DNA from: Nannochloropsis oceanica
Lineage: Eukaryota > Sar > Eustigmatophyceae > Eustigmatales > Monodopsidaceae
Assembly: GCA_004519485.1 (NCBI GenBank)
Contig: CP038111.1
Location: forward strand, 440,001 to 504,000
Reading direction: 5' to 3'
Length of the DNA stretch: 64,000 nucleotides
The position numbers were made by a program, and so were the translations under genes. Positions 35,702 through 45,430 of the stretch are shown piece after piece. The notes below the pieces were generated by a model that was not told the DNA's origin, made no database searches, and saw nothing but the letters and a program-made list of their open reading frames with translations. Position 1 is the first letter of the stretch. Each line of letters starts with the position of its first letter.

Positions 35702-35969
35702 GACGAGGACGTTAGGGAGATGTGGTAGAGCTGGGAAATTAAGACGCCACACCCGCGGGGCCTCGGTCAATGCGGCTGACTGCTGCGTCGAGCTTATCTT
35801 ACCGTGCAAAGCTACCTGTATCTTGAGAGTAGAGCAGTGTGCGGGCGAGAGGCAGGGGGGACGCGTAATGAGTACAGGCGTTGGAAAACGGGATGAACGA
35901 TGACGGGAGCTTCTATGGACTCTGACGTGAAGTAGTCTACACACCCCATCCCACAGGATTCCGGTGTGG
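35702..35969. promoter_or_regulatory. Short divergent 5' region, G-patch / HIBCH
   Basis: Only 268 bp separate the preferred start of the minus-strand G-patch gene and the plus-strand HIBCH-like start. If the G-patch gene used its first in-frame ATG at 35944 the two start codons would be only 25 bp apart. The region must contain both promoters. Confidence 0.45.
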
Positions 35970-37847
35970 ATGCCGCGACAATCGTGGAGGAACTCTACCG
36001 CCGCTTGTGCTCTTCCTGCAGTCTATCTGAGTCTATTCATCGTCCAAGCCTTCGTCTGCCCTCCTGCATTGCCGCCTCCCCCAGGTCTCCTTGTACGTCC
36101 CACAACACGACTTCTCCCACTCACCAATACCACCCCGATGGCATCCTCCACGCACAACCAAGCGGACCAGCAGCAGCACCAGCATGTTCTAGCCACGCTC
36201 TATCCCAACCGGGTCCTGGAACTGCAGCTAAACCGGCCCAAAGCGCTGAACGCGCTCTCCACTCAAATGCTTGTTGATTTAACCAAGCACGTCCAGCAGG
36301 CTTTGGAAAATGAAAAGGACGTCGAGGGCAACGACCTGATCGCAGCCGTGCTTCTGACCGCCGTGGAGGGCTCCCGTGCCTTTTCGGCTGGTGGGGATAT
36401 CAAAGAGCTCCTGGGCAGGCTGCTCTCGGAGAAGTCCGGAGCGATCACCAAAGGTAAGTGGGAAGGGATGAGATAAGGAGTGCTTGTACTCGAGAAATAA
36501 CCCAACAAACCAAAAATTGGATGTTGGACAATGCTTTTTTTCTCATTTCCTGATGGAAATACTTTTTGATAACTTTCCCTCCCATCGATGTCTATCTCCC
36601 CAACCCTTCCGTGCTCCTTCCTTCCTCTCCCCCCACTTCTCCACCTAAGGCTCCAATCCACTCGAGTACATCACCATTGAATATCAACTCGATTCCCTCC
36701 TGCATAAGCTCTCCACGCTCAAACCTGTCCTGGCCATCTGCGACGGCATCGTCATGGGCGGCGGGGCAGGTATATTCCAAGCGGCCAGCCTGCGAGTGGT
36801 CACTCCTGCCTCAACATTTGGCATGCCCGAGTGCCGCATTGCCATCCTGCCCGATGCTGGTGCCATGAGCTTTCTGTTCCGAGCCCCAGGGGAGGTGCCG
36901 TTGTATTGCGCGTTGACGGGAGCCAGGTTGGGGGGGGAGTGTATGAAGGCGGTGGCGTTGGCGACGCACGTGGTGGAGGGCAAAGATCTACCAGAATTGT
37001 TGAATATAGTGCGGACACAGGCGTTTTCGAAGAAGAGGGAGTGGGAGCAAGTGTTGGATGGGTTTGAGGAGGGGAGGGGGAGGAGTGGTGTCACACCGGT
37101 AGGTGGGCATTGTGTGGAGGGTGAACTGTTGACGGTAGTGAAGCGGGCAGAGGGTTTGGGGAGTGGTACCTAAATTTTGATGAGGAGAAGACGGGTGGGG
37201 GAATGTCGGTGGATGGGACGAGGCCTGTAAATGGAGGGTCAGGATTGGGGAGCGATGCGCTGAAACTCGTTTTGCTTGACGAGCCTTAGGGACTACTGGA
37301 AATGATTTTATCGATGACTCCATTCACACATCACATGTCACAGATTGAGGCCATCCGGTCACAAATCGACGCCCTTTTCAAGTACAACACGGTGCGCGAG
37401 ATCTACACCGCTCTGCTGCAAGAAAAACAGAGGCAAAAGGAAAGTAATGCAGCATCGTCCTCCGTGGCCGAAGCAGGAGGAAATGGTGGCCAAATACAGG
37501 AAAAAGACAGCGGGAAATGGATCGACACAGCCTTGGCGGCGTTTGACTCTGAATGCCCCGTGTCGCATGTCGTGTCTTTACATGCCATCCGCACCGCTCA
37601 ACGCCGTGGCCTGCATGCGTGGGACATTGATCAAGGTTTGGGCATCGAGCATGTCGCCAATCGTTGCCTGGGGTTTCGGCCAGATTTCATCGAGGGTGTG
37701 AGTACCGTCGTTGGGGCGAAAAAGGGGGAGACGCCGGTGTGGACCCATGCGAGTTGGGAGGCCGCCGCTGAAGACCCAGAGATTGTCCAGTTGCTGGACC
37801 GCATGACCAACGCAAAGAGTGTGTGGGAGGAAATCATAATGGAATGA
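35970..37847 (+). CDS. 3-hydroxyisobutyryl-CoA hydrolase-like protein (HIBCH, enoyl-CoA hydratase fold)
   Basis: Three exons join in phase: 35970-36453, 36650-37098 and 37344-37847, giving about 478 aa. Exon 1 has a hydrophobic leader ending IVQAFVCPPALPPPP, then the crotonase start NRVLELQLNRPKALNALS and the oxyanion-hole segment FSAGGDIKELL. Exon 2 carries CDGIVMGGGAGIFQAASLRV and FGMPECRIAILPDAGAMSFL; the Glu in MPE and Asp in PDAG match HIBCH catalytic residues and distinguish it from plain hydratases. Exon 3 has the HIBCH C-terminal extension (HVVSLHAIRTAQRRG, GLGIEHVANRCLGFRPDFIEGV). Family role: hydrolysis of 3-hydroxyisobutyryl-CoA in valine breakdown, normally mitochondrial. The leader looks like a signal peptide with an A-F step, so a plastid or other location is possible. 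Another CoA-hydrolase specificity cannot be excluded. Confidence 0.86.
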
Positions 37848-38124
37848 AAAATGAAGAAATAGAGAAAATGGCTTCAAAAAGAGTACAAAAATGAAGGGAC
37901 GTCGCTTGTTGACACGTTGGAGAGGCTGGGCCATGGGGCATGCATGGCAGTTGCATTCTCACTAATATGGGCCGCCTTACCCTTCGCGCAACTTGAAACT
38001 TAACTTGAATGCACCCGCAATTTTCTCGCTCCAGCGTGCATTCGTATTCGTACGCACGCCCTGACTTCCCCTGAGGCAGTGGCGGTGGGGATGGGTTTTC
38101 TGGTTGTATGCATTGACAAACCTT
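37848..38124. other. Intergenic, no gene seen
   Basis: This stretch holds the HIBCH 3' UTR and possibly the start of the tentative small gene to its right. No first exon could be identified. Confidence 0.4.
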
Positions 38125-38145
38125 GCCACACGTTGTGCAATGACA

Positions 38146-38653
38146 GAACATGGTGCCATGCTGTGAATGCGGTGAGAGCAGATGCCGAAGTGGTTGTGTT
38201 CAAAGCTTCAGGCATTGAAATAGCTATCGAGCGCGTTGCCATTGCTTTCTCTCTTCAAGTACCCATTCCTTAAGGCCATGCATATTCAGTTGCGTGGGGC
38301 ATAGACTCATTGCCAACCCTCTACGCTATCCTAAAACAGGAGGCGGAAGCGAGCGGGCTACGCCAGGACAAAACAGTGCCCTCTCGCTGCGCCCTTGTGA
38401 AGCGGTTGAAAGGTTGGCTCCGGTGGTCATCTCGTTGAACGTCGCGACCGTACGCATTCAAGGCTTCAGCTTCAGGAGTCTCTGTGGTACGTCGACGGTG
38501 TCAAGTTAACAGTGGGTGTGCTTGTTGCGATCCTGGTTGCGCCACTGTTGTTCATGGGATGGAAAAGTAACAGCCGGGCGGGCAAGCAGGAGAGGCATAG
38601 TCACGCTGTTTTCTCACTCCCTCCTGCCCTCCCTTCCACAGGAAAAATATAGA
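38146..38653 (+). CDS. Possible small multi-exon gene: Alba-like segment plus C-terminal membrane helix
   Basis: A tentative model. A frame starting after an ACAG acceptor near 38146 reads VNAVRADAEVVVFKASG then IEIAIERVAIAFSLQ, which resembles the beta-strand, KAxG turn and helix of Alba/Rpp20-type domains. A GTACCC donor at 38260 and an AAAACAG acceptor at 38340 allow an in-phase 81-nt intron, leading to EAEASGLRQDKTVPSR. A further in-phase join, of similar size, to an exon at about 38477 reads ESLWYVDGVKLTVGVLVAIL then VAPLLFMGWKSN, a clear membrane helix, with stop TAG at 38651-38653. The first exon and start codon were not found and the second intron has a weak GTGAAG donor. It may be one gene, two, or a pseudogene. 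Confidence 0.3.
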
Positions 38654-38689
38654 GTAAAAGATTAGCCACACATCAAACTTAGAACAAGT

Positions 38690-39674
38690 ATGAAGTTCCT
38701 AATGGCAGCCTTGCTTGGCGTGACCAGTACACAGGCGTTCTTGGGTATCCGTCCCTCTCCCGTCGTTTGTCCTCCCTCATCCCTGTCGAAACGTGGTGCC
38801 ACTACCCTGCACGACTCGGACGCCTTTCTCCCCCGTTCTCCCCCCTTCCGCGCACCACAAAGCACGCAACATGCCGGTGAAGACTTGGACACGTTGCAAG
38901 GCCGGTTATTTGCCAGAGACACCCGACGCGTGATTTTGTTTGACGGCGGTATGTGAACCTGTTTCGTTGGTTTGGGTGGTGTGAGCCCAAGTGCTTTTGT
39001 ACTTGTGTGTATGTCCATGAACTTTGCCTTCTTTCCTTCCCCCTCATTTCCCTTCCCTCTTTTTTTGTGCTCTACCGTCATAAACAGAATGCGGTTTCTG
39101 CTCGGATGTTGTTAATATTTTCATCAATTTTGATGGGGATCCTCGCGGGGCTTTTCGCTTCGCGTCCCTGCAAGGCGAGATAGGACAAGAATTGTTGAAG
39201 GCCAACGGGATGGACACAAAGCATTTTAATACGATTGTATTGGTGGATAAGGAGCAGGTACAACTTTTGAGCTCGCTGAGTGCTCCATGGAATGTGTGTG
39301 GGTGAATTTTGTGAAGAGCTACGTGCATACATGCATGGGCACCAAAAAGGCAAGAAAAAGCCTCATGAGTGCTTTGATTACTCCGTAAAATGTTTGGAAT
39401 CACAGTGCTTCAATCCTCACTCACATCCCCTCCCCTCTTTTTCCCCCTCCCACACACCTAGGTCTTTACCTCCTCCGACGCCGTTCTTCAAATCGCCTCG
39501 CGGCTTAAGCAGCCCCTCCCTCAACTAGCCAAGCTGGCCAAGGCCATCATTCCCCACGACATTCTAGACGCCCTCTACCACTTTGTTTCATCGAATCGGC
39601 ATTTGTTGGCAGGCGAGAAAGATTCCTGTCGCATCCCAAGCGAGAGTGAAATGGAGCGGTTCTTGGACCAATAG
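38690..39674 (+). CDS. Plastid-targeted DCC-family (DUF393) thiol-disulfide oxidoreductase
   Basis: Three exons join in phase: 38690-38948, 39088-39257 and 39462-39674, giving about 213 aa. MKFLMAALLGVTSTQAFLGIRPS is a textbook bipartite plastid signal with cleavage before Phe. The domain begins RRVILFDGG in exon 1 and continues ECGFCSDVVNIFI in exon 2, giving a CxxC redox pair; the family name motif DxxCxxC is shifted by one residue. Then come DPRGAFRFASLQGEIGQELL, TIVLVD and, in exon 3, VFTSSDAVLQIASRL, IIPHDILDALY and CRIPSESEMERFL, all in family order. Expected role: plastid thiol-disulfide exchange or electron transfer; partners unknown. The exon 2 donor (GTACAA) is non-ideal but phase and homology support it. 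Confidence 0.9.
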
Positions 39675-40731
39675 AAGACGAGGAAGGGATGGAAAAAAGG
39701 GAGGAAGGCGGGAATGCATGGTAGAGACACAGTATATGGATGGTGGTTGAAAATGTAGATATGAATTAGAGGGGCTGTGCTTTTAGTAGGTGGGTTTTAC
39801 GTCGCGTTTTTCCTGAATACTTTCCTCGTTTTTGGTTGTTGAAATCAGGCACGGGATACGTTTTTGTTGTACGTGAGTAAAAGAGGGGGATGGGAGGAAT
39901 CATGAGTAAGGACGAAGATGAGAAACATCACGAGAGAGAGGTGAGCAAGAGTGCTCCCAACACCAAAGAGACTACTTTTTTTTCATACATTGATCTGATT
40001 TCCCCCTCCCTTTTTAAAAAAAACTAAATTATCTTTTTTCCCGCCGAGCGCCTTTTACCCACTGGGGCAACGAATGATCCTTGCGTGCCTTGTCTAGGCA
40101 CGTGTGGATTTGGGTGGGTTGTGTGTGCTTTGAGAGCGTGTGTACCAAATGAGTAACGATTCCGGGAGGGGAGCAGGGCGAGTAGAGGGAAGGAGAGCTG
40201 GAAGGACGGCCCATACACATACAATTTTGTCGCCCCAGGCGTCTAGTAATATGTACGCAAACGTTCACAGAAAGAGGAGGAGGAGGAGGAGGAGGAGCCT
40301 CCGCTCCACCCCACAAGAAAAATACGGAAGTAATGAGAAAGAGAGGGAGACTGAATATGACGGGAATAAGCACTCATGGAAGAAAAAGTGTGTGAAGACC
40401 AAATAGGGAGGAAGCGGCGCGGCGACGATGTGATGTATATAGGAAGGACGAAAAATACCATCTGCAGGAAAAGGATTAAATGACAACTAGGATCAAGACG
40501 CACACGAACATCCTGCTCTCTTTCTCTGTCGACCTTTGCTTTCCATGCCATCTATCCCCTCCTCCCTCTTTTCTTCGATAAAGAAAGTACTAAGTCCACC
40601 AGCACCGTTTAAACAATCTTTGCTCCGATCAACTACGACGTGCTTTCCTTCTTTTTTGTTTCTTACATTTGCTTCTCTCCTCTCCCACGCTGTCGCCCCT
40701 TTTTCTCCCTCCCTCCCTCCCTCCCTCCCTC
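39675..40731. other. Convergent intergenic region, about 1.06 kb
   Basis: The space lies between the facing 3' ends of the DCC (plus) and PPWD1 (minus) genes. It contains A- and T-rich stretches (39976-40035), a GGA repeat at about 40275-40297 and a (CCCT)n tract at 40708-40733 directly after the PPWD1 stop. No gene is supported on either strand. Confidence 0.5.
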
Positions 40732-42789
40732 CTAAAGAATATCAACATTGATGATCTTCACGTCCGCGTAGGGCTTATCCTGGTTGTCCACCTTCACCTC
40801 CTGCAACTGACTTACTACGTCCATCCCCTGAACCACGCGCCCGAACACGGTGTGCTTCCCATCCAACCACGGCGTCGGCACCGTAGTGATGAAAAACTGA
40901 CTCCCGTTCGTCCCCGGACCCGCGTTCGCCATCGACACAGTAAACGGACGATCATGCCTCAGGTTCCGATGGAACTCGTCCTCGAACTCGCCCCCCCAAA
41001 TCGACTCTCCCCCCGTCCCGTCCCCCTGTGGGTCCCCTGTCTGGACCATGAACCCCTTAATCACCCGGTGGAACAAGACATTGTCGTAATAACCCTTCCT
41101 GGCCAGGCCCACGAAATTCTCAATCGTCCGCGGACACTCCTCCTTAAACAATTTCAAGTGAATGTCGCCCATAGTGGTCCTCAAAATTGCCGCCTTGCCC
41201 AACTGCTGCTGCGCGTCGTCGACGACAGCTGACGCCACCTTGGCCTCCTCCGCCGTGGGTTTCTCGTTCAATACATCCCTCCCCCCCTCCCCCCCTCCTC
41301 CCCCCTCCCCTTCGCCCCCGTCGCTCGGCATCCTCCTCGTGAACAAATAAAATCTCCTCTTATTAAATGCAGTCGCCACCACTGTCGGATCCGGCTGCAA
41401 CTGCGCACGCATTTCCTCGACACTACTGGCGGTCTTGCCCTTGTTCAATGCCTTAACCAGCTGACTGTCCACTCTAGGGACCCCCTGAAACAAACACACC
41501 CGCAAAAACCGCTCCCCACTCTCAATCTTCCCCAACACCTTCACCACCCGATTCGTCTCCACATTCACAATCTTAATCCCGACCAAACTTGCGTACACCA
41601 AAAAATGACCCGTCTCATCAAATACTGCATTCCCCCTCCCCCCCACCTCCGCCCGTGCCCCCTCTAGCTCATGTTCCACGGCGCTTCGCCTCCCGAAATC
41701 AATCGTGTCCAGCCCCAACATTCCCGTCGCCATAGCCGCCTCCGCAACCTCCATTCCCTCATTATACACCCTCATTAACTTTCCCTTCCTCAAGTCGAAT
41801 ACCCGGATTTGACGATCCTTCCCCACCACCGCCAGTTTTCCCCCATCCTTCGAGACATCCAAACTCGTCGCATAAGTCTTTTTCTTCATCAATTCAAACA
41901 AATCAGAGTCCAACTTACTCTTAAACCCCACTTTTGCCCGCGGGAAGCCATAGCAAGCCTCCTTCCCCTCCCCCTCCAAGTCGGTAGACCAGTACTCCAG
42001 CATGCCTTTCCCATCCCCCGACACCATCAATGCATCCGCGCATGAAAACGCCAACGCCGTCACCGGCGCAGCATGCAAGGATGGCAAGACATGAATAGGC
42101 TCTTGACTCCCATCAGATCGATAGATTCTCACGCAAGGGCTGTCATCATCAGCAACTACCAGCCTCCCATGTGCCTCCCCCGGGCGATGACACCACGCCG
42201 CATGCGTCGGCGCATACTCTACATCCATCATATACGTCAAATCAAACGTCAGGACATCATAAAATTTTACAGCTTTATCCACCCCCGTCGTCGCAAGCCG
42301 CAGTCCATCCGCACTCACGGCCAACCCGCGAACACCCCCCAGATGAGCGTGGTAATGCTTGACAAATTCGAGGCCATCAGGCATCTTTTTCCAGAATTTG
42401 ACATGTCCGTCCTCCGACGCCGTCACCAAAAAGTCCGTCCGTGGGGTAAAGGCACAAAACGTGACGATATCTCGATGCATGTAACTCTTTTCGTACATGT
42501 CCGCATTGGGCAACGCGGCAACAAAAGCCTCCTCGTGGTCGAGCTTCCGCTTCTTCTTCTTCTTCTTGGCCTTCAGTGTAGGGCCAACCTCGTCCTCGTC
42601 CTCGTTCTCTTCATGACCAGCTGCAGCGGCACTGCCAGCAGCCACGGGCACGGGGCCAAAGTCGTCATCGCTGTCTTCGTCGTCGCTCGTGTGGGCGGGG
42701 GGAGGGGGAGGCGGAGGAGGGGCCGGGCCATCGTCCTCGTCGTCGCTGCTGTTTTCGACCCGCTTTTGCTTGCTGCTCCTCCTAGACAT
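40732..42789 (-). CDS. PPWD1: PPWD1/CYP71-type WD40-cyclophilin peptidyl-prolyl isomerase
   Basis: A single exon of about 685 aa. The N terminus has Ser/Asp and Pro-rich blocks and a lysine patch ([14 protein letters not shown]). WD40 repeats occupy about 100-420, starting [20 protein letters not shown] and [11 protein letters not shown]. The cyclophilin domain (about 535-685) contains [46 protein letters not shown] and [12 protein letters not shown], keeping the active-site Arg, Phe, Gln and the cyclosporin-contacting Trp. PPWD1 is a component of the catalytic spliceosome in animals; the Arabidopsis homologue CYP71 acts on chromatin. An insertion of Gly/Glu (about 505-520) interrupts the linker. 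A nuclear location is expected. It is divergent at short distance (about 150 bp) from the zinc-knuckle gene. Confidence 0.95.
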   Translation of the reverse strand: MSRRSSKQKRVENSSDDEDDGPAPPPPPPPPAHTSDDEDSDDDFGPVPVAAGSAAAAGHEENEDEDEVGPTLKAKKKKKKRKLDHEEAFVAALPNADMYEKSYMHRDIVTFCAFTPRTDFLVTASEDGHVKFWKKMPDGLEFVKHYHAHLGGVRGLAVSADGLRLATTGVDKAVKFYDVLTFDLTYMMDVEYAPTHAAWCHRPGEAHGRLVVADDDSPCVRIYRSDGSQEPIHVLPSLHAAPVTALAFSCADALMVSGDGKGMLEYWSTDLEGEGKEACYGFPRAKVGFKSKLDSDLFELMKKKTYATSLDVSKDGGKLAVVGKDRQIRVFDLRKGKLMRVYNEGMEVAEAAMATGMLGLDTIDFGRRSAVEHELEGARAEVGGRGNAVFDETGHFLVYASLVGIKIVNVETNRVVKVLGKIESGERFLRVCLFQGVPRVDSQLVKALNKGKTASSVEEMRAQLQPDPTVVATAFNKRRFYLFTRRMPSDGGEGEGGGGGEGGRDVLNEKPTAEEAKVASAVVDDAQQQLGKAAILRTTMGDIHLKLFKEECPRTIENFVGLARKGYYDNVLFHRVIKGFMVQTGDPQGDGTGGESIWGGEFEDEFHRNLRHDRPFTVSMANAGPGTNGSQFFITTVPTPWLDGKHTVFGRVVQGMDVVSQLQEVKVDNQDKPYADVKIINVDIL

Positions 42790-42937
42790 TATATTTCCCC
42801 TCCGGTATCTGTGTATTCGTGGGACGGAGAGTGTGAGAGGCGTGTGTGATATTGCAAGACGAAGGGAGAAGAGACGGAGAAGGAGGAGGGAAGCGAGGAT
42901 GCGATACTTCTAGTAAATCATGTCATTTTTCTACTAA

Positions 42938-44629
42938 ATGCACCCACAGAGAAAGCGTACGGCCTTCAAAATAACGACGACGACCAAGAGGACGCCGAAG
43001 GCATGGCAGTTGACGAACAGGTCAGTGCACAGAGGGGTTTGGTGGTGAGATCATAAGACTGGAGCGAGGATGCTGAGTGGTGGCGGAGATGGCAACGATC
43101 CCATGGTGCGACAAGCAAGTCAGTCTCTTTGTTTTTGCGCAGTGCGGCGCCGCCCACCCGAGCCATGGCTTCACTTACCCATCGGTTGGGTCAATAGATC
43201 ATCGCTCGAGCGGTCGTGGTGTTGCCTCTACATCATAAGGCATGTCCATACAACAATCTCGACCTCCCCACCCTTTGCCCAGCACCACCACCGGATTAAC
43301 CCGATTTCATCAACTCCTGCGGAAAGGGCACAAATGTTATCTGACGCCGAGTTTATCCCTTCACATGACATTCAGACAAAGATCATTACCAACAAGGGCG
43401 AACGGAAGCGCCTAGCCAAAAAGCGGCGGTTGGAAGCGGAGGCTGCTGCTGGTGGTGGCGGCGGTGCCAACAACAACAATGGCGGCGGTGCCAACAACAA
43501 GAGCAATACAAATGAAACAGCCACAGCCTCCACCGACAACAAGAAATCTAAGCCCAAAATGACGTACGAAGAACGCCGAGCCAAGTTTTTGCGGCCCAAG
43601 CAGAGCGATCGAGGGACTTTTAGTGAACGAGGACGAGGAGGAGGAGTAGGAAGGGGAGGGTTCCAGCACGGAAATAGCAACCGGCCTGGATCGCACAAGT
43701 GGAAGGCGCTGAAAACGTTTTGTTATGGGTGTAGACAGCAAGGACATATGTTGCAGGATTGTCCAGAGGCAGGAGGAGGAGGAGGAGGAGGAGGAGGAGG
43801 AGCCGAGGCCGCGGGCAGCAGAAGCAGTGCCAAGAGGATCTGTTTTAATTGCGGTTCGATGTTGCATCGACTGGCGCACTGTCCGCGACCGCGTGTGAAT
43901 GGTGGGTCTACGTACGCGACGTGCTTTGTGTGCGGGGAGCAGGGGCATTTGTCTTCTATGTGCGCAAAGAATGAGAAGGGGTTGTACCCCAAGGGAGGGG
44001 CCTGCCATAGGTGTGGAAGGAAGGACCATTTGGCGGCGAGGTGTCCGACGAAGGAGAGGGAGGAGGGGGAAGGAAAGAAGGAAGAGAAAGAAGGAGAGGA
44101 GGAGGAGGAGGAGGAGGAAGAGAAAGAGAGAGGGGTGGAAGAAGACGACAGGGAGGAGGAGGATGAGGAGGTGCCTACAACCGCTATAACTAAAGCGGTA
44201 GCAAAAAGCAAGGGAAAAGTGGAGGAGCGAAATACGAAGGGGAAAGAGATGGCGTCGACCAGCGCCAAGAAGAGAGCAGCTGTGACAGCAACAAAGCCCG
44301 TCAAACCCCAAGGAGGGGATGATTTAAACGATGACGATTTTTTGTATGAGGACATGGATGGCGATGGTAGTCAGGAAGAGGAAGGAGAAGAAGTGGCGGG
44401 AGCGCCATCGCAACACAAGACGGGCAGCGGTGAGGATGGGAGAGAAGGAAGGAGGGGTCGAGGAGGGAGAGAAACAGGAAGGGGAGGGAGGGGAGGGAGG
44501 GGGGGACGAGGATATGGTTGTAGTCGTGGGGCAGAGATGCGATCACGGGGAGGAGAGAGCAAAGGAGAGGGAGCATCGGGGCCGAGTAAGAAGAGGGTCA
44601 AGTCGACACCCAAAACGGTGATGTTTTGA
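42938..44629 (+). CDS. ZCCHC9-like zinc-knuckle (CCHC) RNA-binding protein
   Basis: The main exon ends at 44629. Four CCHC knuckles are present: CYGCRQQGHMLQDC, CFNCGSMLHRLAHC, CFVCGEQGHLSSMC and CHRCGRKDHLAARC, with NEKGLYPKGG between the third and fourth exactly as in ZCCHC9 (NPKGLY-DGG). The protein ends TPKTVMF, resembling the PKVVNF end of that family. The acidic Glu-rich and Arg-Gly-rich segments between are lineage-specific. The 5' end is uncertain: an ATG at 42938 with exon 42938-43020 joins in phase to an acceptor at 43197 (about 504 aa), but the TACTAA-pyrimidine-CACAG sequence at 42932-42949 also looks like a 3' splice site, with an alternative acidic reading of the same exon. Family role: nucleolar RNA handling, exosome or ribosome assembly. 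Confidence 0.85.
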
Positions 44630-45256
44630 GGTGTGGTTTGGATGGGTGAGGGCCATGTTAATATAGAAAGGAGTATGTATGTGTGCCACTCCAGCGATCG
44701 AAAAAACAACCAGTATGGCAAAAAAAAAAAAAAACAGATGTTTGAAAACATCTTGTAACAAAACGACTCCACCCGTGTTTCCCCACCACCACCACGTCCC
44801 AAGGAGGGGGAATTTGTGTCCATTTGGAGTACGGAACGCTCTCGCTAGTCGCTCTCTTATTTCGAGATGGCGGCGATGACCGGCCTGTCTGGGTCCAGAC
44901 CTGGACCCTCTCGTTACGTTGATGAGGTGTCCCGAAAAGAGTGGGGGTTGCACCACCATCGCTCGGGCGAGCTGTCTAACAAATATTCCGATTCTCATGT
45001 GTTCTAGAAATTGCCCGCACCATGTCCTAGTAGCCAAGTAAGATGCGTGGATGTGGTTGTCGTTGGTCGGTGGTTGTAGGTGGTTGGTGGTCGACCGGTT
45101 AACACGGCACATGCTCTGACCGCTCGAATCGGCTCGCATGCCAAGTGAAGTCTCGCGCGGGAAGACGTCCCTACATTTGCCTTCGGCGTCTATTTGCGCT
45201 TGTCACAATCCCACCACCACTACACCCTGGCTTGTGCCTCTCTATATAGTTTCCCA
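44630..45256. other. Intergenic, no gene seen
   Basis: This space covers the 3' UTR of the zinc-knuckle gene, an A run near 44719-44735 and the upstream region of the CCT gene. A TATATA at 45243-45248 could be a TATA box for the CCT gene. The long minus-strand frame at 44543-45139 shows no conserved features. Confidence 0.45.
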
Positions 45257-45430
45257 ATGACTGCTGGTTCGTCTGTACCTCACTTCCCCCCTTTCCCACG
45301 CGGGTGGCTCCTACAAATCACAGCATCAACTAAGGCAAAGCTTCTGCGGTTGGTAAAACCCGCTGCTTGTGTGACCGCACAGCCGCACCCAGACGGGTCG
45401 AACCTAAAAACACCCCACTTCAGAAGAACA

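Noticed and set aside
44543-45139. 198-codon minus-strand frame after the zinc-knuckle gene
   Set aside because: It overlaps the end of a confirmed gene, has no domain-like pattern and crosses an A/T homopolymer.
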